From: Lineus longissimus
Lineage: Eukaryota; Nemertea; Pilidiophora; Heteronemertea; Lineidae
Direction of reading: 5' to 3'
NCBI RefSeq assembly: GCF_910592395.1
Contig: NC_088322.1
Coordinates: forward strand, 3,474,001 to 3,538,000
Length of the DNA stretch: 64,000 bases
Both the position numbers and the translations under genes were made by a program. The notes under the pieces were generated by a model. It did no database searches, had not been told where the DNA came from, and saw only the letters and a program-made list of their open reading frames with translations. Below, piece by piece: positions 48,325-57,460 of this stretch; position 1 is the stretch's first letter, and every line of letters starts with the position of its first letter.

Positions 48325-50427
48325 TCACACTTGCAAAGAGTAGCTATAGAAGGTTTTGAACGTTTCCAATTGCGCCAATCGTTCTCTCGTCTTGTCCACG
48401 TCACCAATTTTCACCAATTGCAATTCGCTGCTCGGCTTACTTAGCAGTATCCCGTTTCTCAACTCGCCGTCACACAATAAGTTTGAGGAGATAAAATATC
48501 GACCACTCTTGCGATCGTATGCGAAACGAATAGGCTCGGTCAACAACTGTTTAGAAAATGCCGAACAAAGAGTTGCGTGATGCTCTTTATGGATGTCTGA
48601 AGGCAGTGCTAACACGTCCAATATGTTAGCAATCTTAACATTCCCCTCCCTCAGTGATGCTTTGTTGCTGATAATGCTGATAAAATCGTTGACTGTGTCC
48701 AGGGTCTTTTTCCGCTGATATAAATTTTCCGTTGATATGTTTTCCTCTGTTATTCTTGCCCTTTGGTAAATTTTTGATTTCTCCACCCTGAATGTGTACG
48801 AGTCGATTTTTTCATTCGAATCCTTGTATATAGAATAATTGCCAACAACACCTTCTGCTGGTGGCCAGTTCTTCTTATAGCATTTCGAAGCCCACGTGAG
48901 ATTTCGACACGTTTTATCAGTAAATCTTGCCACAGACTCTTGTTTCTGTAGGCAGGGATTCATAGCTGGACACGTTATAAAATCCACCACCTTCCGTTTA
49001 TTATCCTTATCCATACCATAGATGTTGTGATAGCTGGTGATCAGAAATACGTTTGAAACTCCGATATTCGTCGCATTGCTCACGTGCTGTGTCTGTCTTA
49101 CGTCAGCCATCCTCATTTCCATTTCCCTCCTAAATCGACCCAACACAAATGACTGAGAGTCTTCCTGGATTTTTCCACTCCCATTTGCAGGTATGTTAGG
49201 ACTCAGAGGAAAAAGCATCTCCTTCGACCCGGTGTTTATACACCTCTCCGTCAGGTAGCGCATTATAGTCGGTGGAATATCACTACTTTCGGAAACAAAT
49301 TCCATCGTTTTCACAGCCTCCTCAATTTCACTGTTTATTGTATCAAACAAATAGTTCACACATTCGCTGAGTTTCGAAACACGACTTCCGCCCGTATTTT
49401 TCGTACATTTCCCAAACAATTCGTAACAGGCGTGGAAATGTTGTCTGTCTATCCACAGGAATCTAAAGTCAAAATCGCCGTATGCGCTCGCTGTATGACT
49501 TAAAGGTTGTGTATAAATAGGCGACACCGGTATTTGAGGTCCAACACCATCTTTCGAGGATTTCAGCTTTTTCACCAACAATTCGCTATCATCTGTATCC
49601 TCACTATCACCACCTGCACCTCTTCGACGTTTACTACCGGCAGCAGCAACAGAGCTCACCATTTTATCCACAAATTTCACAGCTTCATCCATAACGTTTT
49701 TCTCTATCATTTGTTGTTTATCTAAGCGAAGATTAACAAACGTGCTCTCGTCTGCGGGATTCACCTGCATCTCCTCCTTATCAGCTTCGTCGTTCAACCT
49801 GTTTGCCAGAGTACGGCTAAACCATTTCTTATCCTTGTCCACGAGCACAATTTTCCGTGTATCGTCCACATCGAACGGATTCACCCTTTCGCACGACCGT
49901 TTGCATATGAAATGACTCGTTCCCGTATCGATGTTCAATATTTCTACAAACGAAACCTTAACCTTGCTCCCACAGTCTTCGATCATATCCTCTTTAAGAA
50001 ACAACAAGGGATCTATTATGAAAAAAAGCCATTTTTTATTCGAAACATTATCAATAAAGGAACCGTAGTGTTTCACTATTTCAAATTCGACGTTGCACCA
50101 GGATCGTGTCAGTTTTTCTTTCTTACTGTTTTCCTTTTCAAATTCTTCGTAGAAACCAATTCTGTATTTCAATTTCGGTAGCAGCGAATTTAACTGATCG
50201 TCGTTTGTACTCATTGGATGTGAGTTCAAATACTGTTTTGGTGTCTTTATAGGTTGCACAAAATGTCCCAACTCGTCCACGAGCACCACCAACTTGTTTT
50301 CACTCACGTGATTATGTTTCATGTTCAATATCGGCCTAAACGCATACGCATGCATTACATGATGTGCAATTTTCACCCATTCCGTTCTTCTGTTTCTATA
50401 TCTCCCCTCGAACAATGGTAGCGACAT
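48325..50427 (-). CDS. Unrecognised intron-encoded protein, 700 aa
   Basis: I do not recognise this protein. The first ATG in frame is at 50427. The protein is globular, with a basic K-R-R-R-G nuclear-signal-like stretch and an acidic Asp/Ser run near 270-290, and no membrane segments. In mammalian herpesviruses the terminase intron holds the UL16 and UL17 genes on the opposite strand, and UL17 products are about 700 aa. The match in position and size is suggestive but there is no motif I can name. Confidence 0.7.
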   Translation of the reverse strand: MSLPLFEGRYRNRRTEWVKIAHHVMHAYAFRPILNMKHNHVSENKLVVLVDELGHFVQPIKTPKQYLNSHPMSTNDDQLNSLLPKLKYRIGFYEEFEKENSKKEKLTRSWCNVEFEIVKHYGSFIDNVSNKKWLFFIIDPLLFLKEDMIEDCGSKVKVSFVEILNIDTGTSHFICKRSCERVNPFDVDDTRKIVLVDKDKKWFSRTLANRLNDEADKEEMQVNPADESTFVNLRLDKQQMIEKNVMDEAVKFVDKMVSSVAAAGSKRRRGAGGDSEDTDDSELLVKKLKSSKDGVGPQIPVSPIYTQPLSHTASAYGDFDFRFLWIDRQHFHACYELFGKCTKNTGGSRVSKLSECVNYLFDTINSEIEEAVKTMEFVSESSDIPPTIMRYLTERCINTGSKEMLFPLSPNIPANGSGKIQEDSQSFVLGRFRREMEMRMADVRQTQHVSNATNIGVSNVFLITSYHNIYGMDKDNKRKVVDFITCPAMNPCLQKQESVARFTDKTCRNLTWASKCYKKNWPPAEGVVGNYSIYKDSNEKIDSYTFRVEKSKIYQRARITEENISTENLYQRKKTLDTVNDFISIISNKASLREGNVKIANILDVLALPSDIHKEHHATLCSAFSKQLLTEPIRFAYDRKSGRYFISSNLLCDGELRNGILLSKPSSELQLVKIGDVDKTRERLAQLETFKTFYSYSLQV

Positions 50428-50449
50428 TATTATCACTTTAAAGATGGTT

Positions 50450-51556
50450 TCACATAGATTTCGTGAATTGTACGTAGATGGACGTGATAATTATGCTTAT
50501 TTTCTTATAATAATCCGATACAGACGTGTTTCCGTTGTACAGTTTATGGTTTCGAATTTTTCGACTACTCACATTGCTTCCTGTGCTTTTTTCAACTCTG
50601 TCGATCTCGCCCTGATGTGAATTTTCGTCTACGTTTTTCTTTCCGTCAAGATTCTTCCTAGCGGTTGCCAACGCTTCCTTGGATACACGCAGAGTTTCGA
50701 AATGGAAATTTATACAATCCAAAAATGCCTGTTTATTCTGTTTGGCTATACTTAGATATCTATCCGCAGTTACAGACCTATCTTTACCAATTTCATCCAT
50801 ATCGCTAGCGAAAACCTCTCTACAGGCCGTCGTAACTGCATTTTTTAGCACATCTCCTTTCGTTAGAATAGAAATTCGCAGCTGTGCCTCATCTGACAAG
50901 TTATAATCGATGAATGCGTTAAATTGTGCCGGATTTGTCTCCTTTGCAACGTGATTTTTCGCATTGGCCATGTCCCTTTCCGCTTGTAAATCTATACTCT
51001 TCCCCGAATCAGACACCAATCGATTATTATTCAATCGTACATTTTCATCCTTGTCGAAATTGTTTCTAATCGCAGTAGCAAGAAAATCGTTAAATGTTTG
51101 CCCTCCGCTAAGCAGGTCAATCGCAGAGAAGTCCCGTATCACCTGTGAGTTGGGATTCGTTGACACAGAAGACGTGGAAATTGTATTTGTTGTTAGTGTG
51201 TGTTGATACGTGTTCACACCACACGTCGTCGCACTTGTCATTTTAACACCAGGGCATTTATTTCCAGTATATGCGCAGAAATAATATGTATTACAATCGT
51301 TAGCACCATTTAAACCAATAGCAGCTGCCATATGGCTATTATTCACCCCATCTCGGGTCAACACACAATTATCATACGTCTTTGTACAAACGTGAAAGTT
51401 AAAATGTAAACGACAAACGTACAGAATTTGAAGTTCGAAACTTTTCTTATAAAAAGCGTCTATTAATTCGGCTATACAACCCTCATCGTGATTAGCCATT
51501 TCGTAATCGTGACATGGGAAAAACATGCATACTCCAGGCCCACATACAGTGTCCAT
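50450..51556 (-). CDS. Cys/His-rich N-terminal protein, 368 aa
   Basis: The first 110 residues contain about ten Cys and several His (C-G-P-G-V-C, F-P-C-H, V-C, F-H-V-C-T, C-A-Y-T-G-N-K-C-P) and so probably bind zinc. The C-Y-x-T-G-x-x-C arrangement recalls small late-transcription or UL16/UL92-type herpesvirus proteins. The rest is Asn/Thr/Ser-rich, then helical and basic. It lies 22 bp before the start of the 700-aa gene, so the pair is probably co-expressed. Assignment to either family is not established. Confidence 0.65.
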   Translation of the reverse strand: MDTVCGPGVCMFFPCHDYEMANHDEGCIAELIDAFYKKSFELQILYVCRLHFNFHVCTKTYDNCVLTRDGVNNSHMAAAIGLNGANDCNTYYFCAYTGNKCPGVKMTSATTCGVNTYQHTLTTNTISTSSVSTNPNSQVIRDFSAIDLLSGGQTFNDFLATAIRNNFDKDENVRLNNNRLVSDSGKSIDLQAERDMANAKNHVAKETNPAQFNAFIDYNLSDEAQLRISILTKGDVLKNAVTTACREVFASDMDEIGKDRSVTADRYLSIAKQNKQAFLDCINFHFETLRVSKEALATARKNLDGKKNVDENSHQGEIDRVEKSTGSNVSSRKIRNHKLYNGNTSVSDYYKKISIIITSIYVQFTKSM

Positions 51557-51587
51557 ATCAGCGTTTTTTTCAACTTTTTTAATTTTT

Positions 51588-51686
51588 CGATTTTCAAAAT
51601 TTTCTCAAAAATTTTCAAAGTCCGACACTTCCTGTTCAGAGACCAAAAAAATGAACACACGAAATTAGTCTAACTTCCGCTTCAGG
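51588..51686. promoter_or_regulatory. Composite element upstream of Cys-rich gene
   Basis: AAATTTTCTCAAAAATTTTCAAAGTCC precedes CGACACTTCCTGTTCAG, then CTAACTTCCGCTTCAGG. It sits about 40 bp before the 368-aa gene's ATG (51556) and past the membrane protein's stop. Confidence 0.55.
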
Positions 51687-51717
51687 ACACAGTTTTTGAT
51701 TTATCCTCGGAACACAC

Positions 51718-52602
51718 TTATTTTCGTCTGGATGATCTGTAGGCCGCAACCGCAACGCCAATAACTATCACCAAGATAATTCCGCCCATAATACAACCAA
51801 CTATTAATGGATAATTTGTAACGTCTCGCCGTATTAACTCTTCGCTGTCCGTACCGTTAATGTTGTCCGATGCACGACGCTGTATTTGGTCTCCCAAATT
51901 TATTGCTGATAATGCTAGGGTATTTGCCTGTATCTCTGGTGACGTCATAATGTAAACAAAGATACTATATACAGCATTGTTGGGCGCGGAATATTTCCCC
52001 AACAACAATCTTTTGTTACCTTTGTTCTGTCCCAACTTCATAACTTCGCTACCTCCTTCCTTGAATACGGACACACCACTAATACCACCCCATGTGCTGT
52101 GAATTTGTTTTCCGTACAATTTAATAAGCTCTTCCGCACTACTGTGATCGATAAATTTACGGCCTGTATTCAATAACATTCCCTCACTCGCTTCGCCCCA
52201 TTTTACGTTCGATATCACCTCACCTGTGGCACCTGTCAAATGTAACATGGGATATTTTCGCTGTAGGTCGTACACATTTCTAACAAATTTCAGTGTCATT
52301 TCCATACCAGTTGGCCTATCATCACTACCCTTTGTCTGCAAATCGGTAAATTTAAGATTGACCAATCGTGTTTCGGGTATTTTAGATATATCTACTCGTT
52401 TATCGGATAAAATTCCCGCTTCCACTGTTTCACCAATTTTATAACTTATATCCACCAACTTATAACCGTACGTATCTACGGCAGCATCAAAACCTATCGC
52501 TTTAATGGCGGTAATGCCACATGCTGTAGGCAACAACACCAAAAGATAAAAAACCAATGCCGTCACCACCACTTGGCCTTTACTCCACACCTTATCCGCC
52601 AT
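51718..52602 (-). CDS. Type I membrane glycoprotein, 294 aa
   Basis: The ATG at 52602 gives a good signal peptide (hydrophobic residues 10-28, ending at a small residue). An earlier in-frame ATG at 52728 would lie inside terminase exon 2 and bury the signal. The ectodomain has no clear fold; an N-I-N-G-T glycosylation site lies near 250. A transmembrane helix at about 266-286 precedes a ten-residue basic tail ending S-R-R-K. It is a likely envelope protein. The promoter must sit inside or next to terminase exon 2. Confidence 0.72.
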   Translation of the reverse strand: MADKVWSKGQVVVTALVFYLLVLLPTACGITAIKAIGFDAAVDTYGYKLVDISYKIGETVEAGILSDKRVDISKIPETRLVNLKFTDLQTKGSDDRPTGMEMTLKFVRNVYDLQRKYPMLHLTGATGEVISNVKWGEASEGMLLNTGRKFIDHSSAEELIKLYGKQIHSTWGGISGVSVFKEGGSEVMKLGQNKGNKRLLLGKYSAPNNAVYSIFVYIMTSPEIQANTLALSAINLGDQIQRRASDNINGTDSEELIRRDVTNYPLIVGCIMGGIILVIVIGVAVAAYRSSRRK

Positions 52603-54440
52603 TTTGATTCCCTCCTTGCACTTCCTCCTACCCGCTAAGTTGTATAAATTTACAAAATTCACGCCACTTACCAAATTGTATTTTTTTTGCTTCCAGGCAT
52701 GCAGAGGAGAAACGGCAAATGTCATCATGTGGGACGAAGTCGCCTACTCAAACGAAAGAAGTATGCCCTCTGTATACGCTCTCGCCCAAACAGACGACGC
52801 GGTTCTTAAGCTCTTCAGTTCGCACAGACCCAAACACGACGACGACACCAAGGCTGAAAAAATGAGAAAAAAAGGTGAACAAGACTCGGACGGTGGTCAC
52901 ATTGACTTTGATTCGAAAAGAAACACAAACGTTCGATTTCTTAGTCAATCTTTCGTCTGTGTAGGCCACATTGTAGCAATCTTAAAAAATGACACCAACG
53001 TCAATAGGTGTATCTGCTACGAATTTGGGCAGCCAAGACATCTTATCGCAGGCTCTGACTTTAGAGAAATATCCGAATTGCTCAGCGGTGCCAAGAACAA
53101 GAGTGCTATGTTTTCTGAAATCGGTATTCTACCCAGAAATGCAGTCAAGGATAAGGACTTACTAAACGCCCTAGACAGCGAAGAGAATACCTTTGCCCTA
53201 GCATCCCCTAGCGGTAGAAGGGAAATAACCGGGAAATTATTTCCCCTCTTAGGCTACACGGAAGGAAAAATTACCGATGCATTTGTCGAAACAACACTCT
53301 AGGTCTACATCGATACGGCGCCAAAAGACAGAAGTAAAAATGCCTTCATAGTGGTAGTAAAAGTCAAACCGTACAACGATCTCTGCGAGGATACCATTGT
53401 CATAGTTGCGGTGGAGGAATTTCACACAAATGAAGTTGACAGAATCACCGGATCACCGTACAGAGCACTGGCAAAAAGACTTATAACATCCATGTCACTT
53501 ATCACTCAGTTATACAACAGGTATTTCGAAGAAATCGTCATAGCAGTCGAAGTGAACAGTTTCAAGCTGGAAACGTTTCTCTTCCACTTTAGAAACTACT
53601 TCTATTCGAATAAAGTTCTCTCGGACAACCACCTACAAGTTCAATTCGCCACTCACGAATCAACAGCCGAAGGGGCTCTAAAGACAGACTCCAACAACCA
53701 CCAAGCCTTGGCAATTCGCCAAAGCTGGAAGGAATACGATGCTGCGAAAAAGGCAATGAAAAGAAAACTCTTACACATACAACCGTCGAAAAGCAAGAGA
53801 GCCCGCATGAGTCTACCAACCAATTATGACCGGCAAATGATATACGGCACAGATGATTCATCCAGTGGCGATGAGTTTGACAGCGACTGCGAAACAGATT
53901 CTGAAGACGAATTCGAAAACTACGACCCTTACAGAAAAGTGTCACACATGCGAAGAAAAGCGCGTGTAATGCAGCGATTCGAAAGCATACTTGTGAACGC
54001 GGGCGATCAGCATAGCATAAATTGCTACAGCGATGTGGGTATATCTGAAAAACCCAAATCGGTCACTTTGGTAGGATATAAACTCACAAAGGAGAAGGTG
54101 GACGCATGCGAAGACTTTTTTATCAAATATAATAACGGATTGATACTCTGCGCACACACCTTGATCAGCATAAGTCTCAACCATTCGAATAAGAGCATAC
54201 CCAATGAATTGGCCACACAACTCGAACAAGTCCGAAGAGTCAAAAACCCTAAGACAGGAACATACACAGTGACTGGAAAATCCAACAAATACACAGATGA
54301 CATTTCTGTAACAATGTATATGGTTGTACATGTGATGACAAGTGTCGAAAAGGGCTCAGGACCCAAACTACTTAGTCTAAAAAGCGTAGACAGGTGGAAG
54401 GAACCAACTTTACCCGCTATCACAGCTTGCTGATTTTTCG

Positions 54441-54500
54441 GTTGAAAATTTCTAAGTCCTAACTTCCTGAAATGGCACAGGTTTGTAACTTCCTGTTCAA
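54441..54500. promoter_or_regulatory. Composite element in 54.4-55.1 kb gap
   Basis: GAAAATTTCTAAGTCC joined to TAACTTCCTGAAATG, then GTAACTTCCTGTTCA. Lone TAACTTCCGGTT sites follow near 54678 and 54860. The gap 54501-55107 contains no gene I can support. Confidence 0.55.
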
Positions 54501-54908
54501 TAACGAATTTTTTGTACCCTCTATGAAATAAAACCCGATTGCAATTTTTGTAAAATAAAGTAAATGTGTTATAGGTCTATTGGTTGTCTAACAGTTTGAT
54601 TTCATTTTTGTTGAAAAATAATACACGAAACAGAGCTATGTAGGAATATGTGTTTTCACATACAAAATCAAGATATTAACTTCCGGTTTAAGTAATTTTT
54701 TTCATAAATTCATATAAAAATCAAAGTTCGTCTACGATTTTAAATTAAATCTTTTTACCATATAAAAAGGGGTAGAAAGACCTTGCGAAATGTGCCATTT
54801 AATGTTAAAAAATAATAGGCGAATCATAGCTAATAAGACAAACAATCTAGACTCAGGTGCTAACTTCCGGTTCAAATGTTAAAAAAATAAATAAATGTAA
54901 GTGTACAA

Positions 54909-54920
54909 AATATATCAGGG
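54909..54920 (+). promoter_or_regulatory. AATATATCAGGG box before alkaline nuclease
   Basis: A 10/12 match to TATATATCAGGG at 32997 and 62836. It is 188 bp before the ATG at 55108, so a longer leader would be implied. Confidence 0.35.
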
Positions 54921-55107
54921 ACGAGCCCGAAATTACTGTTTTACACCTTCTTTGCGATATTATTCTACAGAGATAATCTATAAATCCAAACATACCTACG
55001 TTTGTTAGTTGTAATGGTCCGTCGATAATTTGTCCAGATTTTTACATATTAGTGAAACACAACCAAAATTACACGAACACTTCAAACTCCACACTCGGAC
55101 AGCAAAC

Positions 55108-57252
55108 ATGGACACGTCAAGATTTGTATATGCAATAAATGCTTCGGTGAAAGAATTTCTCAAAGGTGATCACGAATATAACGCCGAAGTTGACAAATCA
55201 CTGATTGAGAGTCTCCTAAACGAAAATAGATTTATCGAAGCCTACTTTCTCTGTACAGAAGCATGTCAGGGATTTGCCAATTTTACGAAAAACATCCTCT
55301 TCTCCGACACGAAAGGTTTTCTGACCGTTGCAGCCCTTCAAACGTCTACGAGTAAAATGAAGGAGTGGTTTAAAGCACACGATGACCAAATGGGTTGGTT
55401 AGAGCGAAGAAACGGCAAGGGGAAGACGTATGATACATTCGATGAATATAAAACAGCGCTAAATGATTATCTCAGTGACGCATGTGTTGAAATGTGCTCA
55501 ACTGTCGTAAAAAGTAGATACAAATACTACGAATACACAAAAGACGCTTCCTGTATAGGCACATACTTTCACGAAGTGCTAGCTAAGGATTACATATTCC
55601 CACACGTAGCGCGAGCACTTATTCGCTGCGATAAGAACGATGCAAAACAAGCGCCTTTATATTGTCACACATCTGGTAGAGTCCCATCACCGCGCTTACC
55701 GTTGATTGGAACGACGCCAGATTGTATCGTGTCGGTGCATGAGGACTTTAAAGACGTGTGTAAGAACTTGTGCTCGCCTGTTCAGAAAATATTGTTAAAA
55801 AATGCGAAGGAATATTACAAACACTTGCCAAAATATGATCCCGAACAAGATTTCTTAGGACTTGGTGATGTAAATCTCACAGCTGAAGAGACTACTGCAG
55901 AAATCGAAGCATCCACACATGTGGTGAAGGCAATTATGGAATTAAAGTGTTTGACGATTCCTGTGATCACACAGAACGATATGCGCGATATTCTTCTCTG
56001 CGTTGACGATTACGAATTAAGAAGCCGAAAACTTATTTCTATTCTCGATAAATGCATGGTAGACGGTAAGAAACTACCCGAAAGAATGAAACGATATGAC
56101 GTTTATACGAAAGCTGGAAACCCTAAAAAGAACCACCCCCTGTTTAGCCGAACAACTCTCTTCAGTCCTATGGCAGATGTGAATAAGCACGTGAATGCAA
56201 CCACGACGATTCCCACAGAATGTTATCACCACTATTATAAACCGTCTGAAATATTTACAAACACAAATAAACCAGACCGTTTGCCAATGGACGCGATACT
56301 GTGTAAACCTCGAAGGGCCGCGGCGATTCTCTACGACGTGACATCAAAGGATAACGAACCGATATTGACACATATATGGGAAAAAGAAGATGTCCCGTTC
56401 ACTTTGTCACCTCAAGGATGTTTCAATGCACAAATGGAAGAACAGCGAGTCACTTTCAGTTATTATAAAGGTGAAATGCAGTCGATTTTCGTGCTACTGG
56501 TGGGTGCGGAGAAGGTCGAGGATGAGGATCACCAACAGTTGTTGAATATCTTGAACTCATCGAATGGCAACGGTGTTCTCAACGGGAGGGCGTGTCCCAA
56601 ATTGACACATTGGGCTTTAGCTAACCGGATAGGCTTAATCTATGCCATAGATCTCGAATTTAAGAAATGTTATCTGCGAAACATGGAGGTATTCACAATT
56701 GAACATATAGTGAAGGCTAATGAAATAGAATTTGACGAGTCAAAGATTCCAGAATTTGTGTTCAACAGGCCCACGGGGAAGTATAGGGAACACGAACTTG
56801 TGATCACTCATGCAAATAGAAAGAATAGGAAAAGGAATTTTGTGAAAAACGCTCGGCACGAGAGACCACCTTATAGGAAGAAGATAAAAAGAGACGGTGA
56901 TTACTGCGTGAAGGAAGACTTCTTACCCATGGACATGGGCTGCGTGAATAAGGAGAATGTTGTTCCCGTGTGCTATCATTCTGAACTCCTTATCCAGCCG
57001 GTACAGCGATCTGTTGATAAAAAAGCTTGCCCCAAGCAACGCAAAAAATCATTGCAATTTGTGACGAATAATGGAAACAAACAGCAGTCAAGTTCATCAA
57101 AGTTGGCTGCCCGAAAGAGTGAAAGCATGAAAAAGCCTACCCCCGCATCCACTGTCCCAAAACCTTCAACTTCAACATCCAAGGATACAAACATGTGGGA
57201 GGAGGATGATGACGCTGAACTCGTGAAAATGCTCGAAGAATGTGGGTATTGA
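55108..57252 (+). CDS. Alkaline exonuclease (UL12-like), 714 aa
   Basis: The first ATG is at 55108. The catalytic core of the lambda-exonuclease/YqaJ superfamily is visible: G-T-Y-F-H-E-V-L-A near residue 165 (motif with the structural His/Glu), G-T-T-P-D near 201 (metal-binding Asp) and A-I-M-E-L-K-C near 275 (E-x-K). These are the motifs of herpesvirus alkaline nucleases, which trim and resolve replicated DNA and promote recombination together with a single-strand-binding protein. The C-terminal 200 residues are Lys/Ser-rich with a terminal acidic helix that may be an interaction tail. Family members are usually about 500-620 aa. Confidence 0.82.
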   Translation: MDTSRFVYAINASVKEFLKGDHEYNAEVDKSLIESLLNENRFIEAYFLCTEACQGFANFTKNILFSDTKGFLTVAALQTSTSKMKEWFKAHDDQMGWLERRNGKGKTYDTFDEYKTALNDYLSDACVEMCSTVVKSRYKYYEYTKDASCIGTYFHEVLAKDYIFPHVARALIRCDKNDAKQAPLYCHTSGRVPSPRLPLIGTTPDCIVSVHEDFKDVCKNLCSPVQKILLKNAKEYYKHLPKYDPEQDFLGLGDVNLTAEETTAEIEASTHVVKAIMELKCLTIPVITQNDMRDILLCVDDYELRSRKLISILDKCMVDGKKLPERMKRYDVYTKAGNPKKNHPLFSRTTLFSPMADVNKHVNATTTIPTECYHHYYKPSEIFTNTNKPDRLPMDAILCKPRRAAAILYDVTSKDNEPILTHIWEKEDVPFTLSPQGCFNAQMEEQRVTFSYYKGEMQSIFVLLVGAEKVEDEDHQQLLNILNSSNGNGVLNGRACPKLTHWALANRIGLIYAIDLEFKKCYLRNMEVFTIEHIVKANEIEFDESKIPEFVFNRPTGKYREHELVITHANRKNRKRNFVKNARHERPPYRKKIKRDGDYCVKEDFLPMDMGCVNKENVVPVCYHSELLIQPVQRSVDKKACPKQRKKSLQFVTNNGNKQQSSSSKLAARKSESMKKPTPASTVPKPSTSTSKDTNMWEEDDDAELVKMLEECGY

Positions 57253-57322
57253 ATTAGTTACAAGGTAAAGACATTTCTTTATAATGATTTTCGAATTTAT
57301 TTACACAATAAAATGTACATAT

Positions 57323-57420
57323 GTTAACTTCCTGGTTTTATTTGTTATAATTATTTGGTCTAAATGCGGAAGTTATGATGCTAATACAGCTGGACTTAGA
57401 AAAATTTTCGAGAGTGAGAA
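57323..57420. promoter_or_regulatory. Composite element between convergent genes
   Basis: TTAACTTCCTGGTTT, GCGGAAGTTATG, then GGACTTAGAAAAATTTTCGA occur within 98 bp, between the convergent ends of the nuclease and 615-aa genes. A promoter role is doubtful here, so the motif is not restricted to 5' ends. Confidence 0.5.
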
Positions 57421-57460
57421 ATAAAATAGTAAATTTCGGCACAATTCGCTTCACAATGTC

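Larger units (their letters stand above)
46177..52696 (+). other. Terminase intron, 6520 bp, hosting four genes
   Basis: The intron runs from GTAAGC to TTCCAG. It contains, all on the minus strand, the cyclin-like, 700-aa and 368-aa genes and most of the 294-aa membrane-protein gene, plus R3 and two composite elements. Same-strand read-through from 46177 ends quickly at 46398 and is not coding. Confidence 0.82.
44986..54433 (+). pseudogene. Terminase large subunit (ATPase/nuclease), split gene, in-frame TAG
   Basis: The DNA-packaging motor is encoded in two exons, 44986-46176 (397 codons) and 52697-54433. The donor AAG|GTAAGC and the acceptor (T-rich tract, TTCCAG) both lie in phase 0. Exon 1 holds Walker A, Q-R-R-C-G-K-T, near residue 257. 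Exon 2 opens with Walker B, V-I-M-W-D-E-V, near 408. The RNase H-like nuclease domain follows (V-Y-I-D-T and later A-V-E-x-N-S). An acidic Ser/Asp insert lies near 800. A TAG at 53300-53302 interrupts the frame two codons before the nuclease domain. The sequence around the TAG, CTCTAG|GT, could also be a splice acceptor. About 976 codons exceeds the usual 650-750. The two-exon plan with opposite-strand genes in the intron is that of herpesvirus UL15/UL89. Confidence 0.88.
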
